Source: Prescottella defluvii
GTDB taxonomy: Bacteria > Actinomycetota > Actinomycetes > Mycobacteriales > Mycobacteriaceae
Reading direction: 5' to 3'
Assembly: GCF_000738775.1 (NCBI RefSeq)
Contig: NZ_JPOC01000020.1
Span: 168,040 to 232,039, forward strand
Length of the DNA stretch: 64,000 nucleotides
The notes beneath the pieces were generated by a model. That model did not search any database. It saw only the letters and a list, made by a program, of their open reading frames with translations, and was not told where the DNA came from. Shown piece after piece: positions 51,633 to 62,037 of this stretch (positions within the stretch are counted from its first letter, which is position 1; every line of letters begins with the position of its first letter). A program made the position numbers and the translations under genes.

Positions 51633-53273
51633 TCACCGGGCGCCGACGAGTCCGGTGGGCGTACGTCCGCGTCCGATGAAGGCGGTCTCGGACGCGATCG
51701 TCACCAACGCCAGTTCGACGTGTCGGTCGCCGGTGGTGAGCACCACCCGATCGCCGGCCGCACCCGGTTGCATGATCGCGAGGTCGGGAGCCGTCGGTGG
51801 CCACTGGCGGGGATGGCTGTGGAGATGGATGGTCGTGACACCCGCCCGCGCCGGCGGTGCCGGGACCCCGTCGACGACGACCGTGTCGAATCCCGTGTCG
51901 GACCAGGAGGATTCGCCCGCGGCCCGCAGTCGGGTCGGGGTTGCGACGACGCCGATCAGCATCGCCCACGCGTGCGGACGATCGGTGTGGATCAGGACGC
52001 GGGCGCCGGTCGCCACCGCCCGGAACACCACCTGCTGGGCCAGATACAGCTCGCCGGCCAGGTACACGTCGACGACGCCGCGACCGGTGACTCGGGCCGT
52101 CACCGCGTGTCCGTGGGCGTCGGAGCCCACCAGTTGGCCGCAGCCCGCGACGGGCAGTGCGAGCGCGTCGAGGTCGGCTCGGTCGATCTCGGACAGCGGC
52201 GTCAGGCCGTCGAGGTGCGGCGAGGACGTGGGCAGGTGGGACAACAGGGCGTCGCGGTGGCGACCCTGCATGGTGATCACGCCCGGAACGGCGAGTTGCT
52301 CCGGTGTGCTGCGCACCGTGCGGCGGAAGGCCGCGCCTGCCCGGACCGAGCCCGGCCGGCCCGACGGGCGGAGCCGGATCGCCACGGTGGTTCCCACGCT
52401 CGGTGCGGCCCACACCGCGGTGAGCACCTCCCGGGAGAGCCGGCGGGGATCGATGGCGTTGCCGACGTTGACCACTCCCGGCAACGGCACGTGGGACCAG
52501 TCCTGATCCATCGCGGTCGGGTGCACGCCGCGGCAGATCCGCGCCGAGGCCGACTCGATCTCCGATGCCGTCAGGATCCGCGATCGGCATCCGGCGTCGG
52601 CGAGTGCGCGGACCACGCGACGCGCCGCGACGGCCACCGTGCGCGACGCGCCCTCCTCACCGCCGCCCCTGCGGGCGACGGACTCCGGGTGGTCGGCGGC
52701 ATCGAAGCGCAGCACGATCCACACACCGCGCTGCGCGACGGCGGGCAGCGGCCCGACCAGGCTGTCGTACACGTCGGCGGCGGGCGTGCCGGCGACCGCG
52801 CGACTGCCGTGGCTGACGATGTCGATCCCGCTCAGGCTGACGTCGTGCTGTTCGAGGCAGTCGGCGAGGGCCGACACCGGAACGCACTCACCCGAATCGA
52901 ACGACTCGCGCGTGATCCGGGTCCAGCCCCGCTGCGGCGGGAGCAGCTCCACGACAGCCAGGACCTGACCGTCGATCCAGTGCAGCCCCACCGATTCGCC
53001 GGGTGAACGGAAGTCCGCGGAGTGTCCTGCGACGGGCCGGCGGTTGCGGAGGAAGAGCCACACGGACCCTAGCCAGGACAACGTCATCCGCCCACCGACC
53101 CGGGCGAACATCACGCCGCCGGCGACGAAGGCCGAGACGGCCGCGGCCCACAGCGGCAGCCCGGCGAGCAGCGCGAGCAGGCACGCGACGGCCGCGAGAA
53201 TCTGCGCGACGATCACGGTCGCCACCGGTACGGCGGGTGTGTGCCGACGGCGTCGGGCACGGAATTGGTCCAC
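51633..53273 (-). CDS. eccE4: ESX-4 type VII secretion protein EccE
   Basis: 546 residues from GTG 53273 (AGGA just upstream). Two adjacent membrane helices (about 15-36 and 40-58) and then a long soluble region with the EccE-type segment GLHWIDGQVLAVVELLPP. EccE lies at the outside of the inner-membrane complex in ESX-3 and ESX-5. M. tuberculosis ESX-4 lacks it, while ancestral-type ESX-4 loci have it. The family match is by recognition of layout and this region, so it is less certain than the other ecc genes. Confidence 0.82.
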   Translation of the reverse strand: MDQFRARRRRHTPAVPVATVIVAQILAAVACLLALLAGLPLWAAAVSAFVAGGVMFARVGGRMTLSWLGSVWLFLRNRRPVAGHSADFRSPGESVGLHWIDGQVLAVVELLPPQRGWTRITRESFDSGECVPVSALADCLEQHDVSLSGIDIVSHGSRAVAGTPAADVYDSLVGPLPAVAQRGVWIVLRFDAADHPESVARRGGGEEGASRTVAVAARRVVRALADAGCRSRILTASEIESASARICRGVHPTAMDQDWSHVPLPGVVNVGNAIDPRRLSREVLTAVWAAPSVGTTVAIRLRPSGRPGSVRAGAAFRRTVRSTPEQLAVPGVITMQGRHRDALLSHLPTSSPHLDGLTPLSEIDRADLDALALPVAGCGQLVGSDAHGHAVTARVTGRGVVDVYLAGELYLAQQVVFRAVATGARVLIHTDRPHAWAMLIGVVATPTRLRAAGESSWSDTGFDTVVVDGVPAPPARAGVTTIHLHSHPRQWPPTAPDLAIMQPGAAGDRVVLTTGDRHVELALVTIASETAFIGRGRTPTGLVGAR

Positions 53274-53385
53274 GGATCCTCCCCGATACCTGAACCAGAC
53301 GGACCGAGTTGTCGACCGCCGAAGTGTGTTTCCAGGCGAACTGTACTGTGTGGGTCCGTAGCGTGCGCCTCATGGGGGAGGGAAC

Positions 53386-54861
53386 ATGGCAGCACAGCCG
53401 ACGACGCGATGGCAGGTCAGTGGATATCGATTCCTGGTCCGTCGCATGGAACATGCGCTCGTCCGACGGGATGTGCGCATGCTGCACGACCCGATGCGAT
53501 CGCAGTCGCGGGCACTGGCGGTGGGTGTGGTCGTCGCGTGCCTCGGCCTGGCGGCGTGCGCGGCGCTCGCGTTGATCCGGCCCCAGGACAAGATCGGCGA
53601 TGCCTCGATCGTCGTCGGAAAGAGTTCGGGCGCAATGTTCGTCGTCATGAACGGCACGCTGCACCCGGTGCTCAACCTGGCATCGGCACGGCTCGTGATC
53701 GGCGACGCGGCTCGCCCGGTGATGGTCAAGGAGTCCGAGATCGACACGCGGCCACGCGGCGCCCTCGTCGGGATCCCCGGCGCACCGTCGGCGCTCCCTG
53801 CCGGCAGTGGCGCAGACGGTCGACCCTGGACGGTGTGCGACACGGTCGCGGCGGGCGGAAGTGATTCCGTCACAACCACAGTGGCTGTCGGTGAACCGGT
53901 GTGGGGTGAACGTATCGGTCGGCTCGGGTCGGACGAGGCGCTGCTGGTGTCGCACGCCGACGAGATGTTCCTCGTGTACGACGGTCGCCGGGCTCCGATC
54001 GACCTGAGCGACCAGTCGGTGTCCCGGGCTCTGGGGCTGGAAGGGGCACGTCCGCGCCCGATCAGCCGGGGCATGCTCAACGCGATCCCCGAGTCGCTGC
54101 CGATCACACCGCCCCGCATCGAGGACGCCGGGAACACGCCGGAGTTCGAGATGGCCGGACGGACAATCGGTTCCGTCGTCAAGGTGATGCGCGGCGACGA
54201 CGCCCGCTACTACGTGGTGTTGCGCGACGGCGTGCAGGAGGTCAGCGCCGCGACCGCTCTCCTCATCCAGTTCTCCGACTCGCAGGGACAGTCGGAGATG
54301 GCCGCGGTGACGCCGGACGCGCTCGCCGCAGTGCCCACGGTGCACGGTCTCGACGTCTCGACGTTCCCCAGCGTGCCCCCACGACTGGTCGGAGCGGCCG
54401 ACGACCCGGTCGGCTGCCTCACCTGGACGCCCCAGGGATCCGCCGCGGGTGCCGAGGCCGGCAGGGTCGACGCGGTGCTCGAGGTCTCGGCCGGCCGAGA
54501 CCTGCCGATCCCCGACCAGGCGCGTACCGTCCGACTCGCGCAGGCGGACGGCCCCGGGGACAACGCAGACGAGGTGTACGTGAGCCCCGGTAGCGGCGGG
54601 TTCGTGCAGACCACCGGCCTCGAGTCGGGCAGTTCTCGCAAGGGCGGCATGTTCTTCGTCGCGGACACCGGCGTTCGGTACGGCGTCAAGAACTCCGACG
54701 CCGCGAAGGCCCTCGGCTTCGAGGTCCCGGGTGCCCCGGCGCCGTGGCGGATCGTCGATCTCCTCGCTCCGGGACCGACTCTCGGCAAGGAAGAAGCTCT
54801 CGTCGCACACGACGGCGTCGCACCCGACAGCAATCCGGCGCCGGTGGCAGCGGGGAACTGA
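53386..54861 (+). CDS. eccB4: ESX-4 type VII secretion protein EccB
   Basis: 491 residues; ATG follows GGGGGAGGGAAC. The N-terminal TRWQVSGYRFLVRRMEHALVR is the EccB signature, with one membrane helix (about 43-65) and a large periplasmic domain with core repeats and two cysteines (WTVCDT about 149, VGCLTW about 344) that may form the known disulphide. EccB links the inner-membrane ring to the periplasm. Divergent from eccE, 112 bp apart. Confidence 0.95.
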   Translation: MAAQPTTRWQVSGYRFLVRRMEHALVRRDVRMLHDPMRSQSRALAVGVVVACLGLAACAALALIRPQDKIGDASIVVGKSSGAMFVVMNGTLHPVLNLASARLVIGDAARPVMVKESEIDTRPRGALVGIPGAPSALPAGSGADGRPWTVCDTVAAGGSDSVTTTVAVGEPVWGERIGRLGSDEALLVSHADEMFLVYDGRRAPIDLSDQSVSRALGLEGARPRPISRGMLNAIPESLPITPPRIEDAGNTPEFEMAGRTIGSVVKVMRGDDARYYVVLRDGVQEVSAATALLIQFSDSQGQSEMAAVTPDALAAVPTVHGLDVSTFPSVPPRLVGAADDPVGCLTWTPQGSAAGAEAGRVDAVLEVSAGRDLPIPDQARTVRLAQADGPGDNADEVYVSPGSGGFVQTTGLESGSSRKGGMFFVADTGVRYGVKNSDAAKALGFEVPGAPAPWRIVDLLAPGPTLGKEEALVAHDGVAPDSNPAPVAAGN

Positions 54862-54904
54862 CCGGGCACGAATCCGGCTGCGCCGGAAGCCGAGTGCGTC
54901 CGAT

Positions 54905-56290
54905 CTACCTCCGTCGTCGGCGCAGTGGAAACGACGCGAGGACCCCGAGCGCCGCCACCACGACGATCGCGCCCGTCGCGGCCAGTGCCACCGTGCGCGG
55001 GCGGGTGTCCTCCTCGACCGGGCGCGGCGCCGCAACCGGGACCGACAGTGGCCGCCCGGCGGGTACTCCGCCGGGCGGAAGATCGGCAGTGACGGCGGCG
55101 GCCGGGTCGACGACGCCGTGACCGACGAATGGATTCCACCCCTCGGCCGGTGCATGTGCGGTGGCCTCGATCCGCTCGATCACCTGCTGCGCCGTGAGCT
55201 GTGGGAAGCGGGCGCGGACGAGTGCGACAGTCGCCGAGACCAGTGGCGCGGCGAAACTCGTTCCGGCGAAGGGGCTCCGCTGTCCCTGCGCAGTCACCCA
55301 TTCGCGGGTCTGACCGTGGCCGTCCGGGCTCAGGGAGACGATGCCGGTTCCGGGGGCGGCGACGTCCACCCACGGCCCGCCGAGGCTGAAGCCGGATGCC
55401 GAGCCGTCCGGATCGACCGACCCGACGGTGAGGACGTAGTCGTCGTACCACGCCGGAGTCGCGATGGTGGCCACCGAATCCCACCGATCGGCGTTCGGGT
55501 CGAGGGGGTCGAGAGGCGGGTTCTGGGCGGTGCATCCGCCGGACTGGAAGTTGCCGGCGGCCGCGACGACGACCGCGTTCTTCACGGTCGCGGCGTACTG
55601 GACGGCGGCGCCGAGGGATTGGTCACCGATGCCGTCCACCGCGGAGCGGCACGCCACCTCCGAGATGTTGATGACGGTGGCGCCCGCGTCCGCGGCCTCG
55701 CGCACGGCCATCGCCATGGTCTGGGTGTTGCCGTAGCCGCTCGAGTTCTGGACGTCGTTCGGGTCCTGGCTGCGGCGGACCTCGGAGAAGTTGGCGCTGG
55801 ACTGCCGGATGGTGAGGATCCGCGCATCGGGTGCGCCCCCGGCGAATCCGGAGCCGGGGACGACGTTGGCGGCGATGAGTCCCGCCACGATGGTGCCGTG
55901 GGCGTCGCAGTCGTCGGTCCCGTCGCCGGTGGAGACGAAGTCACCGCCCGCCGTCAGCTGGGGCAGCCTGGGGTGGCGGGCCACACCGGTGTCGATGACC
56001 GCGACCACCTGTCCGGCGCCGCGGGTCAGTGGCCATACCGCCTGAAAGTCCATGGTGCGCTGTGGCAGCGGTATCTCGGGGCTCTCGCTCATCGGCAGGG
56101 GGTCCGCGCACGCGTTGCGCTGCTCGGTCGGCGCCAACGGGGCCGGCCGCGTCCGCGCCGGCAGCTTGCCCGGATCGATCGGAGCCGGGACGACGGCCCC
56201 GCCGACACCCGCCCCGATCGTCGCCGTCAGGGCAACCAACGCGGTGGCGGCGGCGGTGCCCGACCATCGCCGCCGACGTGCCCGGCTCAC
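54905..56290 (-). CDS. mycP4: ESX-4 mycosin, subtilisin-like serine protease
   Basis: 461 residues from GTG 56290, which overlaps the eccD stop as GTGA. An N-terminal signal helix (about 12-33), then the subtilase domain with the triad Asp100 (VVAVIDTGV), His131 (DAHGTIVAG) and Ser345 (FAGTSFAAP), plus the oxyanion Asn247 (AAAGNF). A C-terminal membrane anchor (about 432-455) ends in an arginine cluster. Mycosins are needed for ESX complex stability. The order of the gene after eccD matches M. tuberculosis. Confidence 0.95.
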   Translation of the reverse strand: MSRARRRRWSGTAAATALVALTATIGAGVGGAVVPAPIDPGKLPARTRPAPLAPTEQRNACADPLPMSESPEIPLPQRTMDFQAVWPLTRGAGQVVAVIDTGVARHPRLPQLTAGGDFVSTGDGTDDCDAHGTIVAGLIAANVVPGSGFAGGAPDARILTIRQSSANFSEVRRSQDPNDVQNSSGYGNTQTMAMAVREAADAGATVINISEVACRSAVDGIGDQSLGAAVQYAATVKNAVVVAAAGNFQSGGCTAQNPPLDPLDPNADRWDSVATIATPAWYDDYVLTVGSVDPDGSASGFSLGGPWVDVAAPGTGIVSLSPDGHGQTREWVTAQGQRSPFAGTSFAAPLVSATVALVRARFPQLTAQQVIERIEATAHAPAEGWNPFVGHGVVDPAAAVTADLPPGGVPAGRPLSVPVAAPRPVEEDTRPRTVALAATGAIVVVAALGVLASFPLRRRRR

Positions 56291-57768
56291 AGTCCCCGGA
56301 CGGCCGCGAAGAGGCCGGACACCCAACAGACCAGCGGCACGACGGTGGCGATCACGGTGTAGTCCACCAGTTCGGCTGCCCGCCGTTGGACCGGCGAGAA
56401 GTTCCGTTGCGGCGCGACGATTCCCAGTGCGAGGGCCGCGACGACGACCAGTGCCGCGACGGCGAACAGTCCCAGTGCCGCGTCGGGGACGGCGAATGCG
56501 GTACCGGCACACAGCAGGACGACGATCGCGCCGCCACCGCCGATCAGCGGCACCGCCTGCTCCGCCGACGTGTAGGTCCGCCCGCGGAACATCAGGACGG
56601 TCGCTGCGGCCACGGCCAGTGCGGTTCCCGGCCAGTAGATCCCGGACCCCGTCGTCGGGACCGACGCCAGCAGGGCACCGGACACGGTGAGCAGCATCAT
56701 CGCGCAGACCAGGCCCGTCAGGTATCGCCGCGCGCGGTCGGCGCGCATGGCGACGGACTCGAACGACGGGACCGCGCGGGCGTCGTCCGGATCGTCCTCC
56801 GCCGGATCGACCGAGGTGCCGGGAGCGGGTACCGGAGGCAGCGGGAGTTTCGCGAGCAGCATCGCCACCCGTGCCGCGAACACCAGTCCGATCAGCGCGG
56901 TGCCCACGAGTATCGAACCGATCGCGCGCGGCGACTGGTCGGTCAGCGTCGCCAGCAGTGCGGCGCCGGACCCGATCGCCGACATCGCCGCGGCCGCGGT
57001 GAACACGCCGTACCCGACGCCCGCGGTGCGCAACGCGAGGATCGAGGTGGCGCCCACCAGGACCAGTCCGAGGAGGACGTGGGGTGCCCCGCGGTCGCCG
57101 GGGACCAGCAGGACACCGGCCGCGAATGCCGTCGGCAGCGCGGCGGTGCACAGGGTCAGGGCGGCGGCCGCGTCACCGTAGACCCGGCTCACGACGACAC
57201 CGGCAACCACGAACAGGATCAGCGTCACCAGCGCGCACACGGCGCCCACGAGGGATTCGGTGGCGCCGTCGGCCTGCAGCAGCGCGACCGACCCGGCGAC
57301 CGTCGCGGCGATCGCGAGGGCGGACCCGGTCAGACGGGCGATCCGCGGAGTCCACGCCCGGGTGTGGCCGGTGTCGGCGACCGCCACGTTGTACATGATG
57401 TCGTCGAACAGCGGTGGGGGAGATCCGGCCTCGGCGCTGTCGAACACCAGGAGTTCGCCGTCGAGCACCGCGTGCTCGCGCAGACTCAGTGCGGGCGAGA
57501 GCGGCGGCTGGCCCAGCCGCGCGAGTGTCCATCGGGCCGGTTCGGTGCGCTCACCGGCGACGTCGAAGTCGTTGGCGGCACTGTGGCGATCGACCAGGTC
57601 GGCGATCCCCGGGATCAGCAGTTCGACCGGAACCGTGTTGGGCAGCGCGAGGTCGATCTGTGTGTGCGGCGCCAGAATCGTCAGGCGGCACAGGTCGGCC
57701 GCTCCCCGTGGCCGTGAACCGGTACCTGCGCCGGCCGCGTGCCCGGCATGCAGAACTGTCACGCTCAT
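56287..57768 (-). CDS. eccD4: ESX-4 type VII secretion protein EccD
   Basis: 493 residues if it starts at ATG 57768; a GTG ten codons upstream (57798) is an alternative. The first 100 residues form the ubiquitin-like domain (CRLTILAPHTQIDLALP), a linker with LFDDIMYNVAVADTG follows, then about 11 membrane segments. A charged loop of about 45 residues (DPAEDDPDDARAV) splits them. EccD lines the central membrane pore with EccC. Translationally coupled to mycP and divergent from eccC. Confidence 0.94.
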   Translation of the reverse strand: MSVTVLHAGHAAGAGTGSRPRGAADLCRLTILAPHTQIDLALPNTVPVELLIPGIADLVDRHSAANDFDVAGERTEPARWTLARLGQPPLSPALSLREHAVLDGELLVFDSAEAGSPPPLFDDIMYNVAVADTGHTRAWTPRIARLTGSALAIAATVAGSVALLQADGATESLVGAVCALVTLILFVVAGVVVSRVYGDAAAALTLCTAALPTAFAAGVLLVPGDRGAPHVLLGLVLVGATSILALRTAGVGYGVFTAAAAMSAIGSGAALLATLTDQSPRAIGSILVGTALIGLVFAARVAMLLAKLPLPPVPAPGTSVDPAEDDPDDARAVPSFESVAMRADRARRYLTGLVCAMMLLTVSGALLASVPTTGSGIYWPGTALAVAAATVLMFRGRTYTSAEQAVPLIGGGGAIVVLLCAGTAFAVPDAALGLFAVAALVVVAALALGIVAPQRNFSPVQRRAAELVDYTVIATVVPLVCWVSGLFAAVRGL

Positions 57769-57978
57769 CCCCCCGGATTCCGCGGTACGGATCCCCACCC
57801 GAACCGCTCACTTCGAAACATCGGCACTGTACCGCTCCGAGCCGTCGGGCCACTACCGCGAGGTGTCGGCGCCGTACTGTAGCTTCACAGATCGCGAGTC
57901 CGGAGCCCGTGGGGGGTGACTCGGTCCGGCCTGATCGGCCGACCGCGCGAGGACTGGCATTTCACGGGGGGTGGAGGC

Positions 57979-60900
57979 ATGGGGACCGCGCATTTCGTGC
58001 GGAAGGCGCGTCGTGAGGCGCCGCGCACGCCGGGCGGCGAGGTGAGCCTGCAGAACCCGCCCGAGATCCCCCGGATCACTCCCGGCAACCTGATGACGAA
58101 GCTGCTCCCGCTCGTGATGGTCGCCGCCATGGTGGGCATGGTGGCGCTGATGTTCACCTCCGGGATGTCGGCCAACCCGATGGCGCTCATGTTTCCCGTG
58201 ATGATGATGGTGTCGATGCTCGGCATGCTGGCGGGCTCCGGGCGCGGTGGGGGAGCGAAGGCCGCCGAGGCCAACGAGGAGCGCAAGGACTACCTGCGGT
58301 ACCTCGATCAGCTGCGCCGCGACGCCCTCGACACCGGGCAGCAGCAGCGCAAGGCCCTCGAGTGGAGCCATCCCGATCCTCGGGCACTGTGGACGCTCGC
58401 GGGAACCGGTCGCATGTGGGAGCGCCGGATCACCGATCCCGACTACGGGCACGTACGGGTGGGACGGGGAAGCCAACGACTCGCGACCCGGCTGATCCCA
58501 CCGGAGACCGGGCCCGTCGAGGACCTCGAGCCGGTCTCGGCGGTGTCGCTGCGCCGGTTCGTCCGTGCGCACTCGGTGGTTCCGGAGCTGCCGACGGCGG
58601 TCTCGCTCCGCGGATTCGCCGCGATCTCGATCGACGGAGACCGCGACGACGCACGCGGGTTGGTGCGCGCGATGCTGGTCCAACTGTGCACGTTCCACGG
58701 ACCGGACCATCTCCAGATCGCGATCGTGTGCGGCCCGGACACCGCCCCGGAATGGGAGTGGGCGAAGTGGCTGCCACACGCCCAGCACCCGGATTCGCTC
58801 GACGGCGTGGGCTCCGCCCGCATGGTCTACGGATCGGTTCTCGAGCTGGAATCGTCTCTCGGACCGCAGTTCTCGATGCGTGGGAGATTCTCCCGGAGCG
58901 CGCCGCCGACCGCGGGGGTACCGCAGATCGTCGTCGTGATCGACGGGGGAATCCTCGACGGCGACACCGGCGCCGTGACCGACGGCGGCCTGGACTCGGT
59001 GACGCTGCTGGACCTCAGCGGCTACTGCCCCCGGCTCACCGCGACCCGCGGACTGCAGTTGGTGGCCGCCGCCGGCTCCCTCGGTGCCCGCGGTGGGGCC
59101 GGGACGGAGACGTTCGCGGCGGTGGACACGCTCACGCCGCAGCAGGCATTGTCCGCCGCGCGCCGACTGGCGCCGTATCGGATCGCCAGCCGGGCCGCGG
59201 CCGACGTCGGCGACGACGGTGGTGCCCCGGTTGCGGCGGGATGGAGCCAGTTGCTCGGGCTCGGCGACGTCGGGCGGTTCGATCCCGCTCGCGCGTGGGT
59301 GCCGCGGCTGGGCCGGGACCGACTCCGGGTGCCCATCGGGGTCGGGGTGGACGGCAGCCCCGTCGAACTCGACCTGAAAGAGGCCGCCGAGAACGGCATG
59401 GGCCCGCACGGCCTGTGCATCGGTGCCACGGGGTCGGGCAAGTCCGAGTTCCTGCGGACACTGGTTCTCGGGTTGCTCGCGACGCACTCGCCGGAGGCGC
59501 TCAATCTGGTCCTCGTGGACTTCAAGGGCGGCGCGACCTTCCTCGGACTCGACGAGGCCCCGCACGTCGCGGCGGTCATCACGAACCTGGCCGAGGAACT
59601 CGCGATGGTCGATCGGATGAAGGACGCCCTCGCGGGCGAGATGAACCGGCGGCAGGAAGTGCTGCGGGCCGCAGGCAACTTCGCGAACGTCACCGACTAC
59701 GAGAAGGCGCGCGCCGCCGGTGCCGACCTCGCGCCGCTGCCGGCGCTGTTCATCGTCGTCGACGAGTTCTCGGAGTTGCTCAGCCAGCAGCCCGAGTTCG
59801 CCGATCTGTTCGTCGCGATCGGACGGCTCGGCCGGTCGCTGCACATGCATCTGCTGCTGGCGAGTCAGCGACTCGAGGAGGGCAAGCTGCGTGGGCTCGA
59901 CAGTCACCTGTCGTACCGGATCGGTCTGAAGACGTTCTCGGCCAACGAGTCCCGGACCGTTCTGGGGGTGCCCGACGCCTACCATCTTCCGGCCTCGCCG
60001 GGTGCCGGGTACCTCAAGTGCGATTCGGCGGAGATCGTCCGGTTCGCTGCGTCCTACGTGTCGGGTCCCTACGAGTCCGAACGGGTGCGCCGGACGTCGG
60101 GCGCGGTGGCAGCGGCGGCAGACCTGCGTCCGCGGTTGTTCACGGCCGCCCCGGTGGCCGTACCCGTCGTCGTCGAACCGGTCGTTCCGGTCGAGCCCGA
60201 CCCCGTGTGCGAGGGCGAGGGCGAGGGCGAGGCCGATCCGCGTTCGGTCCTCGAGGTCCTCGTCGATCGCATCCGCGGCCGCGGCCCGGCCGCACACGAG
60301 GTGTGGTTGCCGCCGTTGGACGTTGCGCCCACCCTCGACCGGATCCTGCCGCCGCCCACGACGGCCGATCCGGTGCCGGCGGTCAGTTCGCTGCGCACCC
60401 CGATCGGCATCATCGACCGGCCGTTCGACCAGAGACGGGATCTGCTGGTGGCCGACCTGTCCGGGGCCACCGGAAACGTCGCGGTGGTCGGCGGACCGCA
60501 GTCCGGGAAGTCGACCCTGCTCCGGACACTGATCATGTCCATGGCGGCGACGCATTCGCCGCGGCAGGTGCAGTTCTACTGCCTGGACTTCGGTGGCGGC
60601 ACGCTGGCCGGCCTGACGGGACTTCCGCACGTCGGATCCGTCGCCAACCGCCTCGACGTCGACCTGGTGCGGCGCACGGTCGCCGAGATGACGACGATCG
60701 TGCGCCGACGCGAACGGCGATTCCGCGAACTCGGCATCGAGTCGATGGCGGAGTTCCGGCGGCTGCGTGGCGCGGTCGCCGACGTTCCGGCCGCAGCCGC
60801 CGCAGCGGCGGGCGCCGCGCAGGACCCCTTCGGGGACGTGTTCCTCGTCGTCGACGGGTGGCCGAGTATCCGTCAGGACTTCGAGGCACTCGAAGCGCAG

Positions 60901-62037
60901 ATCGGCGCCCTGGCCGGGCAGGGGCTGTCGTTCGGCGTCCACGTCGTGCTCGCGACGCCGCGCTGGGCCGATGTCCGCCCGGCGCTCAAGGATCAGCTCG
61001 GCACGAGAATCGAACTGCGCCTGGGGGATCCGACCGACTCCGACGTCGGGCGTGCCAAGGCGATGCTGGTGCCGGCGGGACGGCCCGGCCGCGGCATCAC
61101 CCGCGACGGCCTGCACCTGCTCACCGCCCTGCCTCGACTCGACGGTGTCTCCCGCAGCGACGATCTCGGTGCGGGCGTCGCGGATGCCGTCGCGCGGATC
61201 GGCGCGCGCCACGCGTCGGACTCGGGTCCCGGTTCGGGCTCGGTGGCACCGCGGGTGCGGATGCTGCCGGATCGCCTGCTGCGGGAGGATCTGCTCGCCG
61301 CGGCCGGCGAGCGGTGGCCGGCTGCCGGTGCGCCCGGCGGTGCGTGCCTGGCGGTGCCGATCGGGATCGACGAGGCCGAGCTGGCGCCCGTGTACCTCGA
61401 TTTCGCCGATCAGCCGCACTTCCTGCTGTTCGGCGACAGCGCGTGCGGCAAGACGACATTGCTGCGCGGCATCTGCCTGGGGCTGATGGAGTCGAACACC
61501 CCGCAGCAGGCGAAGCTGATCATCGGCGACTACCGGCGCACCATGCTCGGCGTTGTCGAGGGCGATCACCTTGCCGGATATGCCGCCTCGGCAACAACAT
61601 TCACGACCATGATGAACGATCTCGCCGGGATTCTGGCGAGCCGCATGCCGGGGCCCGACACCACTCAGCAGCAACTCCGCGAACGGTCGTGGTGGTCGGG
61701 GCCCGAGATCTACGTCGTCGTCGACGACTACGACCTCGTCGCGACGTCCAGCGGCAACCCGCTGACGCCGCTCGTCGACTATCTCGCACACGCGAAGGAC
61801 CTCGGTCTGCACCTGATCGTGGCCCGGCGGTCCGGAGGTGCGTCGCGTGCGTTGTACGAGCCGGTGATCGCGCGGATGCGGGACCTGGTGCCGGCGGGCA
61901 TGGTGATGAGTGGCAGCCGCGACGAGGGCAATCTCGTCGGTACCGTCCGTCCGAGTGAACAGCCGCAGGGCAGAGGTACTTTCGTGGCGCGCAGCGGAAC
62001 GTCGCTGATGCAGGTCGCGTGGCTTCCGCCGTTGTGA
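57979..62037 (+). CDS. eccC4: ESX-4 type VII secretion ATPase EccC, single chain
   Basis: 1352 residues from ATG 57979; upstream in-frame starts lack a ribosome-binding site. Two membrane helices (about 42-62 and 70-88) are followed by three FtsK/SpoIIIE-type ATPase domains. Their Walker A motifs are GATGSGKSE (about 482), GGPQSGKST (838) and GDSACGKTT (1152). Walker B is complete in domain 1 (FIVVDEFSE), but domains 2 and 3 read VVDGWPS and VVDDYDL, without the catalytic glutamate, as usual in EccC. An acidic EGEGEGE linker joins domains 1 and 2. The motor is unsplit, typical of ESX-4. Confidence 0.96.
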   Translation: MGTAHFVRKARREAPRTPGGEVSLQNPPEIPRITPGNLMTKLLPLVMVAAMVGMVALMFTSGMSANPMALMFPVMMMVSMLGMLAGSGRGGGAKAAEANEERKDYLRYLDQLRRDALDTGQQQRKALEWSHPDPRALWTLAGTGRMWERRITDPDYGHVRVGRGSQRLATRLIPPETGPVEDLEPVSAVSLRRFVRAHSVVPELPTAVSLRGFAAISIDGDRDDARGLVRAMLVQLCTFHGPDHLQIAIVCGPDTAPEWEWAKWLPHAQHPDSLDGVGSARMVYGSVLELESSLGPQFSMRGRFSRSAPPTAGVPQIVVVIDGGILDGDTGAVTDGGLDSVTLLDLSGYCPRLTATRGLQLVAAAGSLGARGGAGTETFAAVDTLTPQQALSAARRLAPYRIASRAAADVGDDGGAPVAAGWSQLLGLGDVGRFDPARAWVPRLGRDRLRVPIGVGVDGSPVELDLKEAAENGMGPHGLCIGATGSGKSEFLRTLVLGLLATHSPEALNLVLVDFKGGATFLGLDEAPHVAAVITNLAEELAMVDRMKDALAGEMNRRQEVLRAAGNFANVTDYEKARAAGADLAPLPALFIVVDEFSELLSQQPEFADLFVAIGRLGRSLHMHLLLASQRLEEGKLRGLDSHLSYRIGLKTFSANESRTVLGVPDAYHLPASPGAGYLKCDSAEIVRFAASYVSGPYESERVRRTSGAVAAAADLRPRLFTAAPVAVPVVVEPVVPVEPDPVCEGEGEGEADPRSVLEVLVDRIRGRGPAAHEVWLPPLDVAPTLDRILPPPTTADPVPAVSSLRTPIGIIDRPFDQRRDLLVADLSGATGNVAVVGGPQSGKSTLLRTLIMSMAATHSPRQVQFYCLDFGGGTLAGLTGLPHVGSVANRLDVDLVRRTVAEMTTIVRRRERRFRELGIESMAEFRRLRGAVADVPAAAAAAAGAAQDPFGDVFLVVDGWPSIRQDFEALEAQIGALAGQGLSFGVHVVLATPRWADVRPALKDQLGTRIELRLGDPTDSDVGRAKAMLVPAGRPGRGITRDGLHLLTALPRLDGVSRSDDLGAGVADAVARIGARHASDSGPGSGSVAPRVRMLPDRLLREDLLAAAGERWPAAGAPGGACLAVPIGIDEAELAPVYLDFADQPHFLLFGDSACGKTTLLRGICLGLMESNTPQQAKLIIGDYRRTMLGVVEGDHLAGYAASATTFTTMMNDLAGILASRMPGPDTTQQQLRERSWWSGPEIYVVVDDYDLVATSSGNPLTPLVDYLAHAKDLGLHLIVARRSGGASRALYEPVIARMRDLVPAGMVMSGSRDEGNLVGTVRPSEQPQGRGTFVARSGTSLMQVAWLPPL
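60211..60228 (+). repeat. GAGGGC hexanucleotide repeat in eccC
   Basis: Three GAGGGC units followed by GAGGCC encode the acidic Glu-Gly run in the linker between ATPase domains 1 and 2. In-frame length variation by slippage is possible. Confidence 0.7.

Noticed and set aside
53299..53359. ACGGACC/GGTCCGT repeat between eccE and eccB
   Set aside because: Arms of seven bases separated by 47 bp are likely by chance in this composition, so it was not listed as an operator.
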